This document shows positions 54,734 through 64,000 of a stretch of 64,000 nucleotides of DNA, one piece after another. Both the position numbers and the translations under genes were made by a program. Each line of letters opens with the position of its first letter. The stretch's first letter is position 1. Below the pieces are notes generated by a model. That model was not told the DNA's origin and ran no database searches. It saw nothing but the letters and a program-made list of their open reading frames with translations. Location of the stretch: assembly GCF_001882345.1 (NCBI RefSeq), contig NZ_MINL01000001.1:809944-873943 (forward strand), read 5' to 3'. The DNA comes from Halomonas sp. QHL1 (GTDB taxonomy: Bacteria > Pseudomonadota > Gammaproteobacteria > Pseudomonadales > Halomonadaceae).

Positions 54734-55441
54734 TCAGAAAAGCGCGATTTCGTCGGCGGTTAATTCTCGCCACTCACCGGGCGCCAGATTGGCATCCAAA
54801 GCTAAGTCACCGATAGAGCTGCGGTGCAGTGAGTTCACGTGATTACCCAAGGCAGCAAACATACGCTTCACCTGGTGATAGCGCCCCTCGGTAATAGTGA
54901 GTTCTGCCTGGGTGGGCGAAAGCAGCCGCAGTGTGGCGGGCTGCGTCGGCGTCTCTTCCCCATCCAGCATCAGGCCATCGGCGACTTGGCCAATCGCCCA
55001 CTCCGCCGTTGCGCCTTCCATAGGCTCAGCTAGCTCGGCGATATACACCTTGGCGCAGCGATGGCGCGGAGACGTAACGCGGTGAGACCACTGGCCATCA
55101 TCGGTTAACAGCAGCAGGCCCGTGGTATCCACATCTAGCCGCCCTACCGGCTGTAACCGGTCGGCTTTGGGCAAGTCGATTAAATCGATCACCCGCGGGT
55201 AGAGCCCGCGACGGGCGTTACACTCAACGTCGACGGGCTTGTGCAGCATAATGTAGCGAACGCCTACCAGCGCCAACCGCTCGCCGTTGAGCACCACCAC
55301 ATCGTTATCGGTATCGATTTGGGTCGCCGACTGTTTGATCGGCTCACCGTTTAAGGTCACTTCGCCATTTTTGAGTGCCCGCTTGGCGAGGCTGCGGGTT
55401 AACGGTGAGGTTTCACTCAAAAAGCGATCAAGGCGCATCAT
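54734..55441 (-). CDS. rsuA: 16S rRNA pseudouridine(516) synthase
   Basis: This encodes 235 residues: an N-terminal S4 domain (MRLDRFLSETSPLTRSLAKR), then the RsuA catalytic domain with the active Asp in VGRLDVDTTGLLLLTDDG and the motif HKPVDVECNARR. C-terminal EGRYHQVKRMFAALGN is typical. It makes pseudouridine in 16S rRNA. Its ATG overlaps the stop of the amidase gene. Confidence 0.93.
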   Translation of the reverse strand: MMRLDRFLSETSPLTRSLAKRALKNGEVTLNGEPIKQSATQIDTDNDVVVLNGERLALVGVRYIMLHKPVDVECNARRGLYPRVIDLIDLPKADRLQPVGRLDVDTTGLLLLTDDGQWSHRVTSPRHRCAKVYIAELAEPMEGATAEWAIGQVADGLMLDGEETPTQPATLRLLSPTQAELTITEGRYHQVKRMFAALGNHVNSLHRSSIGDLALDANLAPGEWRELTADEIALF

Positions 55442-56253
55442 TAACCCACTCCTGGCAGCAGCTTAAAGTGGTCGGCATCTTGCCAGGCAGGAAATTTTTC
55501 ACGAAAAGCATCAAGGGCAGTTTTATCCAGCGTGCCCGTCTCTATAAACGGGGTATGGGCAGGTTTATCAATTAACGCTTCGCCTTTGAAGTCGACCAAC
55601 AAGGAGTCGCCGCTGTAGGCAAGTCCTTTGGCATCCTCTCCAACGCGATTAACGCCAATCACATAGCTTAGGTTCTCTACCGCGCGGGCCTGTAGCAGCG
55701 TGCGCCAAGGATGACGCCGCGGTGCTGGCCAGTTGGCAATACACAGCAGCGCATCATACTCGAAATGCTCCCCTTCTGCTGGCTGCTGGCGCATCCAAAC
55801 CGGAAAACGCAGGTCATAGCAAACGCTCAACAGCAGCTTAAAGCCATTAAGCTCTACCACTTTACGCTCACTGCCCATGCCGTAGCGCTCATGCTCACCG
55901 GCCATGCGGAATAGGTGGCGCTTGTCGTAGTGGGTTAACTCCCCCTCTGGCGTCGCCCAGATCAAGCGATTATAAAATTCGCCGTTCTCTTCGATCGCCA
56001 CGCTGCCGGTCATCACACAGTTACGCGCCTTCGCCTGAGCCTGTAGCCAGGCAACGCTTTGGCTCTCTGCCATCGGCTGGGCCATTTCGCGGGAGTTCAT
56101 GGTAAAGCCAGTGGCAAACATTTCCGGCAATACAATAAGATCCGTATCGCGGCTATCCAACTCGCCCAGCAACTCCTCAAGATGGGTGTGGTTAGCCTGG
56201 GGGTCTTCCCAGCGCAGATCGCACTGCACTAGCGTGTTCCTAAGTTGACTCAC
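55441..56253 (-). CDS. carbon-nitrogen hydrolase, YafV/omega-amidase type
   Basis: This encodes 270 residues starting at a GTG with GGAGG upstream. The nitrilase triad is Glu in VLPEMFATGFTMNS, Lys in YDKRHLFRMAGEH and Cys in LLSVCYDLRFPVW. The spacing and motifs match YafV/Nit2-like omega-amidases, which hydrolyse alpha-ketoglutaramate or ketosuccinamate. It is coupled to rsuA by a stop/start overlap. Confidence 0.88.
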   Translation of the reverse strand: MSQLRNTLVQCDLRWEDPQANHTHLEELLGELDSRDTDLIVLPEMFATGFTMNSREMAQPMAESQSVAWLQAQAKARNCVMTGSVAIEENGEFYNRLIWATPEGELTHYDKRHLFRMAGEHERYGMGSERKVVELNGFKLLLSVCYDLRFPVWMRQQPAEGEHFEYDALLCIANWPAPRRHPWRTLLQARAVENLSYVIGVNRVGEDAKGLAYSGDSLLVDFKGEALIDKPAHTPFIETGTLDKTALDAFREKFPAWQDADHFKLLPGVG

Positions 56254-56325
56254 TTAACACCTCCAATTCGTCAGTCTCAAGGCAACGTTTATGCTAGATT
56301 AGCATCTTTAAATAATGAGGCTGCT

Positions 56326-57234
56326 ATGCTTCCTACTCCAACACGCGATCCGGCTGCCGTCAAAGGCGTAATGTTTGGGCTAACCGCCTACACCATGTGG
56401 GGCTGTTTTCCGCTATTTTTTGCCCTGTTTGAGGGCGTCCCCGCCTTTGAAATTTTGATTCACCGGATCATTTGGGCGTGTCTGTTTTTGGTCGGCTTGA
56501 TTACCCTATTACGCCGCTGGCCGCCCGTTGTTACAGCGCTGGGCGAACCCAAGCGGCTAGGCCGTGTATTGGCCTGCGCGCTATTAATAGCGTTTAACTG
56601 GGGTATCTACATTTATGCGGTGGAGTCGAAGCAGGTACTGCAGGCGAGTCTGGGCTACTTCTTAACGCCATTAGTGAACGTCGCGCTAGGCATGCTGGTA
56701 CTGCGGGAAGTAATGGCCAAGCTGCAGCTAGTCGCCTTGGGGTTGGCCAGCGTGGCCATTGCCACGCAGTTTGTCATGCTGGGTGAACTGCCCTGGATTA
56801 GTTTAGTGCTGGCGTTAAGCTTCGGCAGTTACGGCCTGTTTCGTAAACAGGTGCCGCTGGACGGCCTATCAGGGCTTTTTGTAGAAACCTTGCTGCTATT
56901 CCCCCTCGCCCTTATCGCCTTGACTTGGTTAAGCTGGAACGGCAGCTCACATTTTCTTCAAGATTCGTCATCGACTGGCCTGCTGATCGCCAGTGGCGCT
57001 TTGACCGCGCTGCCACTAATGGCGTTTGCTGGCGCGGCACGCCGGCTGCGTTTGGCGACCCTGGGCTTTTTGATGTACATCAACCCCAGCATTCAGTTTC
57101 TGATTGCCTTAACTATCTTTGGCGAGCCCCTGGGCATTATCCAGTTGGCAACCTTTGTGCTTATTTGGATCGGGCTCGCGCTTTACTCCTGGTCGGCTTG
57201 GCAATCACGCACGCGCTACGCGGCGGCTAGTTAA
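56326..57234 (+). CDS. rarD: RarD family EamA transporter
   Basis: This encodes 302 residues with ten membrane helices in two EamA halves. The family start GVMFGLTAYTMWGCFPLFFA is followed by INRIIWA-like HRIIWACLFLVG and NWGIYIYAVESKQVLQASLG. The ATG at 56326 (TGAGG upstream) is chosen over an upstream ATG inside the divergent gene's leader. RarD was named for chloramphenicol sensitivity; its physiological substrate is unknown. It overlaps the convergent chemotaxis gene by 30 bases. Confidence 0.9.
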   Translation: MLPTPTRDPAAVKGVMFGLTAYTMWGCFPLFFALFEGVPAFEILIHRIIWACLFLVGLITLLRRWPPVVTALGEPKRLGRVLACALLIAFNWGIYIYAVESKQVLQASLGYFLTPLVNVALGMLVLREVMAKLQLVALGLASVAIATQFVMLGELPWISLVLALSFGSYGLFRKQVPLDGLSGLFVETLLLFPLALIALTWLSWNGSSHFLQDSSSTGLLIASGALTALPLMAFAGAARRLRLATLGFLMYINPSIQFLIALTIFGEPLGIIQLATFVLIWIGLALYSWSAWQSRTRYAAAS

Positions 57235-58872
57235 TGCCAGCGGCGCTGATGCAACAGCATTCGCGGCTGTTTCAAGCATAGGCGTCGATGCACTGACCCG
57301 TTCAGGCTGGTAGCCGACCCGGAAGCCACCCCAGTGCTTACCCTGCACATACACCGGGACTGAGAGGTCGTGCATGATTTCCCCGGTATCGCGCTTGTAG
57401 GTTTGCAGCAGCAGCGGCTTTTCATGAGCGCCACAGCGGCTGCCGGTCGGGTCATCGAAAATGCGTTTGTTGCGGCAGAATTTTAAATCGTGCGCGTAGT
57501 CACCGGTTGGCGCGAGGCTTACCGCCTTGTTATGGGTCGGCACATAGCCTTTACGGTCACAGGCAATGGCATAGCTTAAGCCGAGCTGAGTGAGCAAAGG
57601 CTCCTGCAAATCGGGCAGATACCTATCGGTGAAACTATCAAAACCGGTTTTATATTGCGGCGGCTGCGTACCCGGGATCTGTTGATAGCTGGGCTGGAAT
57701 AGCTGGGCGTCTGAAAGCTCCCCGCTGGCAATCGCTTTCTCCAGCAGCTTACCCAGCTTATCAGCCGTTGTTCGTGCAGCGTGAAACACCTGCTGGTGGC
57801 GCCCTTCTAAATGCTGTTGAGCCAGCTCACCGTCGACGCCTTCCGCAGCCTCCATCAGCGCTCGGGCTTGCTCAGCCAAATCGTGCATATTGCGGTTGCC
57901 TTCATCTACATCGTCCTCCAACTGACTCAAGCCGTCGGCCACGGTTTGACTGTGCTGACGAGTGTTCTCCATCGCATCGGCAACGCGGGTAATTTCGCTC
58001 TGCACCTGGTCGAATTCTTGGGTCATCGTTCCAAGACTGTTGCCGACAACTTGCAAGCCTTTAGAGCGCTCGCTGATCCGGGTCATTAAATGGCCCATAG
58101 TGGCAACTACCGATTGACCGCTCTGATGCATATCCTTGACCAGCTCATCGACGCTTTGTGTGGCAGTAGAAGTCTTGAGTGCCAGGTTGCGCACTTCGCC
58201 AGCGACCACTGCAAACCCTCGCCCGTGTTCGCCCGCTCTGGCCGCTTCAATTGACGCATTGAGCGACAGCAGGTGGGTCTGTTCAGCGATATCCTCAATC
58301 ATGGAGGTGACGTTGCCTACACGCTCAATTTTATCGTTCAGCGCGGTGAGCATTTCCAGCGCTTGATTTGAGCGGTCGGCAACGTCGCTCATGTCCTGAA
58401 TAATATCGTCCAGTTCGGCATGGTTGTGATGACTAGCTTCCCGGGCGCTCTCTGCCAGCGCTGCCACTTGGCTGGCACTGGCGCTGACCTGCATAATGGC
58501 GGCATTAATGGCCGTCATGCTGGATGAAGCCTCACGGGCCATGGCCTCTTGTTTGGAAAGGCGCTGATCCATCAGATCGGCATAGTGCGACACTTCTGCC
58601 GAGGCTATCGCGGTGCTGCTGGCGCGGTTCATTAACCGGTAGGCCATGGCACGCAGCGAACGGTAATCACGTAGCGGTTTAAAGCCACGCTGACGCTGCT
58701 CAAGGCGACGTTGGTCGGCCCGGTACACGCCTTCCAGCGCACTGAGCAGCACAGCGCCACCACCCAGTGCGGCGAACAGGAGCGCCAGATAACTCCACAG
58801 ACCGCCTTGTACGGCAAGCCCTATCGACAGCGCCAAGAACAGCACCGGAACTAACAATTGAAGTAAGCGCAT
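57205..58872 (-). CDS. methyl-accepting chemotaxis protein with C-terminal sensory-like domain
   Basis: This encodes 555 residues from the ATG at 58872. Two closely spaced membrane helices (about residues 3-47) leave no periplasmic sensor and no obvious HAMP. The signalling hairpin tip is around NASIEAARAGEHGRGFAVVAGEVRNLA. After it, residues about 385-535 form a distinct domain (HNKAVSLAPTGDYAHDLKFC, KRIFDDPTGSRCGAHEKPLL, MHDLSVPVYVQGKHWGGFRV). This looks like a cytoplasmic cache-like or redox-sensing module. The ligand is unknown. Confidence 0.87.
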   Translation of the reverse strand: MRLLQLLVPVLFLALSIGLAVQGGLWSYLALLFAALGGGAVLLSALEGVYRADQRRLEQRQRGFKPLRDYRSLRAMAYRLMNRASSTAIASAEVSHYADLMDQRLSKQEAMAREASSSMTAINAAIMQVSASASQVAALAESAREASHHNHAELDDIIQDMSDVADRSNQALEMLTALNDKIERVGNVTSMIEDIAEQTHLLSLNASIEAARAGEHGRGFAVVAGEVRNLALKTSTATQSVDELVKDMHQSGQSVVATMGHLMTRISERSKGLQVVGNSLGTMTQEFDQVQSEITRVADAMENTRQHSQTVADGLSQLEDDVDEGNRNMHDLAEQARALMEAAEGVDGELAQQHLEGRHQQVFHAARTTADKLGKLLEKAIASGELSDAQLFQPSYQQIPGTQPPQYKTGFDSFTDRYLPDLQEPLLTQLGLSYAIACDRKGYVPTHNKAVSLAPTGDYAHDLKFCRNKRIFDDPTGSRCGAHEKPLLLQTYKRDTGEIMHDLSVPVYVQGKHWGGFRVGYQPERVSASTPMLETAANAVASAPLALTSRRVARA

Positions 58873-59108
58873 GAGCAGTACTCGTTTATTAACGTTATTG
58901 AGTATCAAAAACCCTACATAAGGAGGGCTTAACTCCCCTTTGTGTCTAAGCTTAGCGTGTTACGCTAATGAAAGAAGTAGCACTTTGGGGGAAGACGCAA
59001 AGCGTTAAGCGCTTCGTCATCATAGAGTTACCGCCGTGCAAATGAATATAAGCACTGCAATGAAATGGAATATCCCTTACTCTCTTTGTTCTGCCACTCT
59101 TACACCCA

Positions 59109-60818
59109 ATGGAATCCATGCTAAAGCGCTACTTGCCGATCCTGACGTGGCTCCCCCACTACCATAAACGTCTGCTGGGGGCCGACCTTTTGGCGGGCTT
59201 GATCGTCACGGTGATGGTCATCCCCCAGTCGCTGGCCTATGCGCTGCTAGCCGGGCTACCCGCGGTGGTAGGTCTGTACGCCAGCATCCTGCCACAACTG
59301 GTCTATACCCTGTTTGGCACCAGCAAAACCCTCGCAGTCGGGCCAGTTGCGATTATCGCGCTGATGACCGGTGCCGCGCTCTCCTCAGTGGCAGCCACAG
59401 GTACGGAGACTTATTTACAGGCAGCACTCATCTTGTCACTGCTTTCCGGTGGCATGTTGGTCGTGATGGGGCTGCTGAAAATGGGCTTTTTCAGCAATTT
59501 CCTTAGCCACCCGGTTATCTCCGGTTTCTTAACGGCGTCGGGTATTTTGATCGCAGCTAGCCAACTTGGTAGCTTACTGGGGGTTGAGAGTAGTGGCTTT
59601 ACCCTGGTGGAACGCCTTATTACCCTGGTGCCCAACTTGGCCACCTTTAACTTACCCACCTTACTGATTGGCAGTGGAACCCTCCTGTTTTTAATTACTA
59701 TGCGCCGCCACGGTAAAGCCACGCTGCACATGCTGGGCCTGCCACGCACGCTGGCGGACTTGATCGCCAAAGCGGGGCCGGTCTTTGCGGTAGTGATTAC
59801 CACCCTGGTGACCTGGCACTGGCAGTTGGCCGATAAAGGCGTCGACCTCGTGGGCTCCATTCCCGGTGGGTTACCCGCGTTGAGCTTTCCCTGGGGGGAC
59901 TACTCGCTGTGGCGAGCTCTGCTAATCCCAGCGCTGCTGATTAGCCTGGTCGGCTTTGTGGAGTCGGTTTCCATGGGCCAGATGTTGGCCGCTAAACGGC
60001 GCCAGCGCATCTCTCCCAATCAGGAGTTAGTAGGCCTCGGCGCCAGCAATTTAGCCGCCGGACTTTCCAGCGGCATGCCGGTAACCGGTGGGTTGTCACG
60101 CACTGTTATTAACTACGATGCAGGGGCGCAAACGCCTGCGGCGGGTGCCTTTGCAGCGTTGGGCATTGCACTGGTCACTATGTCGTTTACCGGTTGGCTC
60201 TACTATCTGCCCATCGCAACCCTGGCCGCGACCATTACCGTTTCGATTTTGACGCTGGTAGACATCCCCATGCTGCGCCAAACCTGGCGCTACTCCCGCA
60301 GCGACTTTGCCGCCATGGCGGTAACGATTCTGCTGACGTTAGGCGAAGGCGTTGAGGCCGGCATCATCAGCGGCGTGACGCTCTCTATTGCGCTGTTTTT
60401 GTACCGCACCAGCCGCCCGCATAGCGCCTTGGTAGGCCGCGTGCCTGGTACCGAACACTTTAGAAATACCACCCGCCACGATGTCGAAACGGTCAATACC
60501 GTTGCCCTGCTGCGCATCGATGAGAGTCTCTATTTTGCCAATGCCCGCTACTTGGAAGACACCGTTTATAACCTGGTGGCGAGTCATCCAGAGCTTGAGC
60601 ACGTTGTGCTGATCTGTTCGGCGGTTAACCTGATCGATGCCTCGGCGCTGGAGAGCTTGGATGCGATCAATGCACGCTTAAAAGACTCCGATGTAAAACT
60701 GCATCTATCCGAGGTCAAAGGTCCGGTGATGGATCAGCTTAAGAAGAGTGACTTCCTTGAGGCGCTCACCGGAAGGGTATTTCTAAGCACTTACGCCGCT
60801 TGGCGTGAATTTTCCTAA
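59109..60818 (+). CDS. SulP family anion transporter with STAS domain
   Basis: This encodes 569 residues with 12-14 helices in the first 430 residues, including the SulP signature VIPQSLAYALLAGLPAVVGLY and the GSFPVTGG-like segment GMPVTGGLSRTVINYDAGAQ. A C-terminal STAS domain follows (about residues 455-560, DESLYFANARYLEDTVYN, SAVNLIDASALESL). SulP proteins carry sulfate, bicarbonate, dicarboxylates or other anions. The substrate is not predictable here. An intrinsic terminator follows. Confidence 0.9.
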   Translation: MESMLKRYLPILTWLPHYHKRLLGADLLAGLIVTVMVIPQSLAYALLAGLPAVVGLYASILPQLVYTLFGTSKTLAVGPVAIIALMTGAALSSVAATGTETYLQAALILSLLSGGMLVVMGLLKMGFFSNFLSHPVISGFLTASGILIAASQLGSLLGVESSGFTLVERLITLVPNLATFNLPTLLIGSGTLLFLITMRRHGKATLHMLGLPRTLADLIAKAGPVFAVVITTLVTWHWQLADKGVDLVGSIPGGLPALSFPWGDYSLWRALLIPALLISLVGFVESVSMGQMLAAKRRQRISPNQELVGLGASNLAAGLSSGMPVTGGLSRTVINYDAGAQTPAAGAFAALGIALVTMSFTGWLYYLPIATLAATITVSILTLVDIPMLRQTWRYSRSDFAAMAVTILLTLGEGVEAGIISGVTLSIALFLYRTSRPHSALVGRVPGTEHFRNTTRHDVETVNTVALLRIDESLYFANARYLEDTVYNLVASHPELEHVVLICSAVNLIDASALESLDAINARLKDSDVKLHLSEVKGPVMDQLKKSDFLEALTGRVFLSTYAAWREFS

Positions 60819-60843
60819 CGACACAGCACTCGCTACGGCTCTG

Positions 60844-60871
60844 AAAAACCAGGCACTTGCCTGGTTTTTTT
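60844..60871 (+). terminator. intrinsic terminator of the SulP gene
   Basis: AAACCAGGCA and TGCCTGGTTT form a 10-bp stem with a 2-base centre, followed by a run of T. It lies 25 bases after the SulP stop codon. Confidence 0.88.
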
Positions 60872-61042
60872 ATGCCTGACCATTGCCAACGCGAGTCGCC
60901 GCTGACAATGGCATTGACAGCCACCCAGCGGCTTCTCTACTATCAGCCGACCACTTAGCAAAATACAATACCGCAGAGCAAAACATAAAGTAACTAAACG
61001 TAACCACTAACATCATTACAACCACAATAAAGGAGCATTCCA

Positions 61043-62203
61043 ATGCGCCCATTCGCTCACCGTCTACTTGTTGCAGCCCTACCTTTATCGCTACTCGGCG
61101 CAGCAGTAAGCCATGCCAATGAAATTGAACTGCCCGGCACGATGGCCTGGACGGCCTATGGCACTAACTCAAGTGGCTATGCCCAAGCCGTCGCCATCGG
61201 CAATATGCTGCAGAACAAATACGATTCGTCAGTACGCATTTTGCCGGGTGATAACGACGTATCACGCATGACGCCGCTCAAGCAGGGCCGCGTTGACCTT
61301 TGCGCCTGCGGGATTGCCAGTTACTACGGTGCGGAAGGTGTGATGATGTTTGCCGACCGAGACTGGGGCCCTCAGCCGCTACGCGTGATTACAACGTCTA
61401 CCGCCTCTTTTGGCCTCTCCCTTGCAGTCGCGGGCGACTTAGACGTTGAAACGCCCGCTGACTTGGCGGGCAAACGCATCGCCTATATCCGCGGCGACGA
61501 TGCGCTTAATAAAGGCACAGAGGCTTATCTCGCCTTTGGCGGGTTAACCTGGGATGACGTCGAGCGGGTTGATTACCCCGGCTACGGCCGCTCGTTTGAC
61601 GGCATTATTGCTGGCGATGTGGATGCCTCCTTTACCACAACGGTTACCCCACCCGCCCAGCAGCTGGCCAGTAGCCCCCGCGGCATTAGCTGGCCTGTGC
61701 TAGACCCCAACGACGAAGCAGGCTGGGAGCGTATGGCTGCGGTGGCGCCCTACTTCCGCCCTCACGAAGTCACTTCTGGGGCAGGCGGCATCAGCGCCGA
61801 AAACCCGGTACCTAGCGCCAGTTACCCTTATCCCATTGTGGTCGCCAACCAAGACCTCGACGACAACGTCGCTTATGGGCTGATCAAGGCCATGCAGGAA
61901 AATTTTGACGACTATAAAGATAATGCCCCAGGAGCGCTTGGCTACGCCTTGGAGCAGCAAGACCTGCAGTGGGTAGTGCCGTTCCACGATGCGGTCGTGG
62001 AGTACTACAAAGAGATCGATGTGTGGACTGATGAAATGCAGGCTCATCAGGACAAGCTCGTTGAACGCCAGAACGTGCTGTTAACCGCCTGGGAAAGCTT
62101 TATGCAGGACGCTCCCAGTGAGGATGAGGCATTTACTACCGGCTGGATGGAAGCCCGTGCCAACGCGCTTAGCGATGCCGGTTTCGAACCGATCTTCGAG
62201 TAA
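61043..62203 (+). CDS. TAXI-type TRAP transporter solute-binding protein
   Basis: This encodes 386 residues: signal peptide (about 1-25, SHANE), then the TAXI family fold (MAWTAYGTNSSGYAQAVAIG, RVDLCACGIASYYGAEGVMM, DLAGKRIAYIRGDDALNKGT). TAXI proteins bind carboxylates such as glutamate or other organic anions in the periplasm and hand them to a fused permease. AGGAGC lies before the ATG. The permease gene begins 50 bases later. Confidence 0.9.
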   Translation: MRPFAHRLLVAALPLSLLGAAVSHANEIELPGTMAWTAYGTNSSGYAQAVAIGNMLQNKYDSSVRILPGDNDVSRMTPLKQGRVDLCACGIASYYGAEGVMMFADRDWGPQPLRVITTSTASFGLSLAVAGDLDVETPADLAGKRIAYIRGDDALNKGTEAYLAFGGLTWDDVERVDYPGYGRSFDGIIAGDVDASFTTTVTPPAQQLASSPRGISWPVLDPNDEAGWERMAAVAPYFRPHEVTSGAGGISAENPVPSASYPYPIVVANQDLDDNVAYGLIKAMQENFDDYKDNAPGALGYALEQQDLQWVVPFHDAVVEYYKEIDVWTDEMQAHQDKLVERQNVLLTAWESFMQDAPSEDEAFTTGWMEARANALSDAGFEPIFE

Positions 62204-62253
62204 TACGCCACGGGGCGGCGCCCGCCGCCCCCTGCTGATTGACGGATGTCCCC

Positions 62254-64000
62254 ATGACCACAGATACCTCGCCTGCCAATAATCAGCAGGTTAAAGAAAA
62301 GATCAGCCAAATTCGCCAGCTCCCCTCTGCGCTGCGCTGGATACCCGCCACGGTCACCGTCATTTTGATGGCGATGACCCTGGATTATCTATTTAACGTT
62401 GGCTTACTGACTTTCGTTACGGGCCTGGAGACACAGTTCTACTACGCCGTTGTGGCGCTGCTGCTTCCGTTGGTGTTTTTACTTTGGCCTATGCGCAGTA
62501 GCCAACAAGAGCGGCCCATTCCCTGGTACGACTACCTGTTGAGCGCCTTCACGCTTATCGTGGGCGGCTATTTTGTTTACAACGCAGTGCCCATTTTGGA
62601 GCGCGGCTGGGCCTTTTCCGCCCCCCAGATCGCCATTTATGCCAGCTATGCCTACTGGTTGCTGATTGTCGAAGCAGCGCGCCGGGCAGGTGGATTACCC
62701 ATTGCGATTATTGCCGGGATGTTCTCGCTCTATCCGCTGGTGGCAGATATCGTTCCCGGCCCTATCCAGGCGTTTCCTTCAACTCTTGAACAAACTGCCA
62801 TGTACCACACCATGAGCACCGAAAGCATCATGGGGGTGCCGCTGCAGGCATTCGCGGGTCTGGTGATTGGCTTTTTGGTGTTTGGTGTCGTGCTGCAGAA
62901 AAGCGGCGGCGGTAAGTTTTTTATTAACCTGGCGTTTGCGCTGCTGGGCCATGTCCGCGGCGGCCCTGCTAAGGTATCGATTTTCTCCAGTGGCCTGATG
63001 GGCTCCATGAGTGGCAGCGTGATCAGTAACGTACTGACCACCGGCGTTCTGTCGATTCCCGCCATGCGCCGTATCGGTATGAGCCGCTCATTTGCGGGTG
63101 GTGTAGAAGCCTGCGCCTCAACCGGTGGTGTATTGATGCCCCCTGTTATGGGCGCTACCGCGTTTGTCATGGCGATGTTTCTGGATGTTCCCTACTCCAC
63201 TATTGCACTCGCAGCCGTCATACCCTCCATCCTCTACTTCTTGGGTCTGTTCATTCAGATCGACGCCTATGCGGCGCGTCACGATATTAAAGGCTTACCT
63301 GCCTCCGAGCTGCCTTCACTTTGGCAAACCCTCAAAGAGGGCTGGTACTTTATTTTTGTCTTCGCGTTATTAGTTTGGATGCTCTTGATTATGCAGCGTG
63401 AAGCCGTAGCACCCTTTTATGCTACTGCGCTTCTACTGGTACTTAACCAATTCTCCAAACATAACCGCTGGGGCTGGAAAGACGTGGCCGATACGCTGTC
63501 GTCTGCCGCCAAGCTGTTTGCCGAGCTCATCGCTATTTTGGCCGGCGTGGGCATGCTGGTCGGTGCGCTTTCGATGACCGGTCTTTCTGGCACCATCGCT
63601 AACGACTTTATCAATATTGCAGGTGGCAGCGTGCCGCTGCTGCTGCTTATGGGTGCCGTTACCAGTTTCGTGCTCGGCATTGGCATGACCGTGACTGCCG
63701 CCTATATTTTCCTCGCCGTTGCGCTAGCCCCCGCGCTGATTCAGGGCGGGGGGCTGGATCCTATGGCGGTGCATATGTTCATCCTTTACTGGGGCATGCT
63801 GAGCTTTATTACCCCGCCGGTCGCACTGGGTGCCTTTGCCGCCGCTACCGTGGCCGGTGCCCGGCCCATGGAAACGGGCTTGCAGGCCATGCGCCTGGGT
63901 AGCGTGATCTACTTTATACCCTTCCTCTTCGTGCTTAATCCCGCGCTGATTATGCAGGGCGCACCGCTGGTGATCGTGGCTGTCTTTATCCAGGCCGTGA
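62254..64000 (+). CDS. TAXI TRAP transporter fused permease (3' end cut by window)
   Basis: This is open for 582 codons from the ATG at 62254 without a stop. About five N-terminal helices (DctQ-like part) are followed by the large DctM-like domain with GKFFINLAFALLGHVRGGPA, SGLMGSMSGSVISNVLTTG and ACASTGGVLMPPVMGATAFV. The last visible codons read through AVFIQAV, so the gene continues beyond the window. It works with the TAXI binding protein just upstream to import an unknown organic anion using the Na+ gradient. Confidence 0.92.
   Translation, partial: MTTDTSPANNQQVKEKISQIRQLPSALRWIPATVTVILMAMTLDYLFNVGLLTFVTGLETQFYYAVVALLLPLVFLLWPMRSSQQERPIPWYDYLLSAFTLIVGGYFVYNAVPILERGWAFSAPQIAIYASYAYWLLIVEAARRAGGLPIAIIAGMFSLYPLVADIVPGPIQAFPSTLEQTAMYHTMSTESIMGVPLQAFAGLVIGFLVFGVVLQKSGGGKFFINLAFALLGHVRGGPAKVSIFSSGLMGSMSGSVISNVLTTGVLSIPAMRRIGMSRSFAGGVEACASTGGVLMPPVMGATAFVMAMFLDVPYSTIALAAVIPSILYFLGLFIQIDAYAARHDIKGLPASELPSLWQTLKEGWYFIFVFALLVWMLLIMQREAVAPFYATALLLVLNQFSKHNRWGWKDVADTLSSAAKLFAELIAILAGVGMLVGALSMTGLSGTIANDFINIAGGSVPLLLLMGAVTSFVLGIGMTVTAAYIFLAVALAPALIQGGGLDPMAVHMFILYWGMLSFITPPVALGAFAAATVAGARPMETGLQAMRLGSVIYFIPFLFVLNPALIMQGAPLVIVAVFIQAV

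Overview
The window looks like chromosomal DNA of a moderately halophilic gammaproteobacterium close to Halomonas (inference). The reasons are the acidic proteins, the housekeeping gene set (dnaQ, rnhA, gloB, sohB, nudC, rsuA, yejABEF, rarD) and the TAXI-type TRAP transporter at the right edge. No rRNA, prophage or CRISPR array is visible. One tRNA-Ser(UGA) lies at 6374-6464.

Layout. (1) 1-6.4 kb is a loose region: the end of a TelA-like gene, a small coiled-coil protein, a divergent LysR/short-chain dehydrogenase pair whose dehydrogenase carries an in-frame stop, an outer-membrane barrel, a degraded transposase-like stretch and a SLAC1/TehA-type channel. (2) 6.4-18.4 kb is mostly housekeeping: tRNA-Ser, a K+/H+ antiporter, a ThiY-like binding protein, an exonuclease/GIY-YIG fusion, an esterase, the queuosine-precursor transporter yhhQ behind a probable preQ1-I riboswitch, prpE, an ArsR regulator, sohB, an SCP2 protein, nudC and dnaQ. 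(3) 18.4-45.3 kb is a continuous C1-oxidation block. (4) 45.3-64 kb returns to housekeeping and transport: rnhA, a methyltransferase, gloB, mltD, yejABEF, rsuA, an omega-amidase-like protein, rarD, a chemotaxis receptor, a SulP transporter and a TAXI/TRAP transporter cut by the window end.

The C1 block reads as one metabolic module. A XoxF-type PQQ methanol dehydrogenase carries the extra Asp that marks lanthanide enzymes and is followed by cytochrome c (XoxG-like) and XoxJ. It would oxidise methanol or other alcohols in the periplasm. Its cofactor comes from the divergent pqqABCDE operon, which includes a 23-residue pqqA and two peptidases (S9 and M16/PqqF). Formaldehyde would then pass through Gfa and S-(hydroxymethyl)glutathione dehydrogenase, and formate through a two-subunit NAD-linked Mo/W formate dehydrogenase. 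Behind xoxJ lie a Ped-like ABC system and a beta-propeller. Converging on them is a second five-gene operon: a NitT/TauT-type ABC importer, a Cys-bearing secreted protein and another cytochrome c. No S-formylglutathione hydrolase, transcriptional regulator or TonB receptor is seen in the block.

The block separates dnaQ from rnhA, which are neighbours in many gammaproteobacteria, so it looks like a cassette placed into a housekeeping locus. Noncoding structure worth following includes an 18-bp perfect palindrome before the formate dehydrogenase genes, 21-bp-phased direct repeats before pqqA, a terminator-like hairpin between pqqA and pqqB, and hairpins before and after xoxF.
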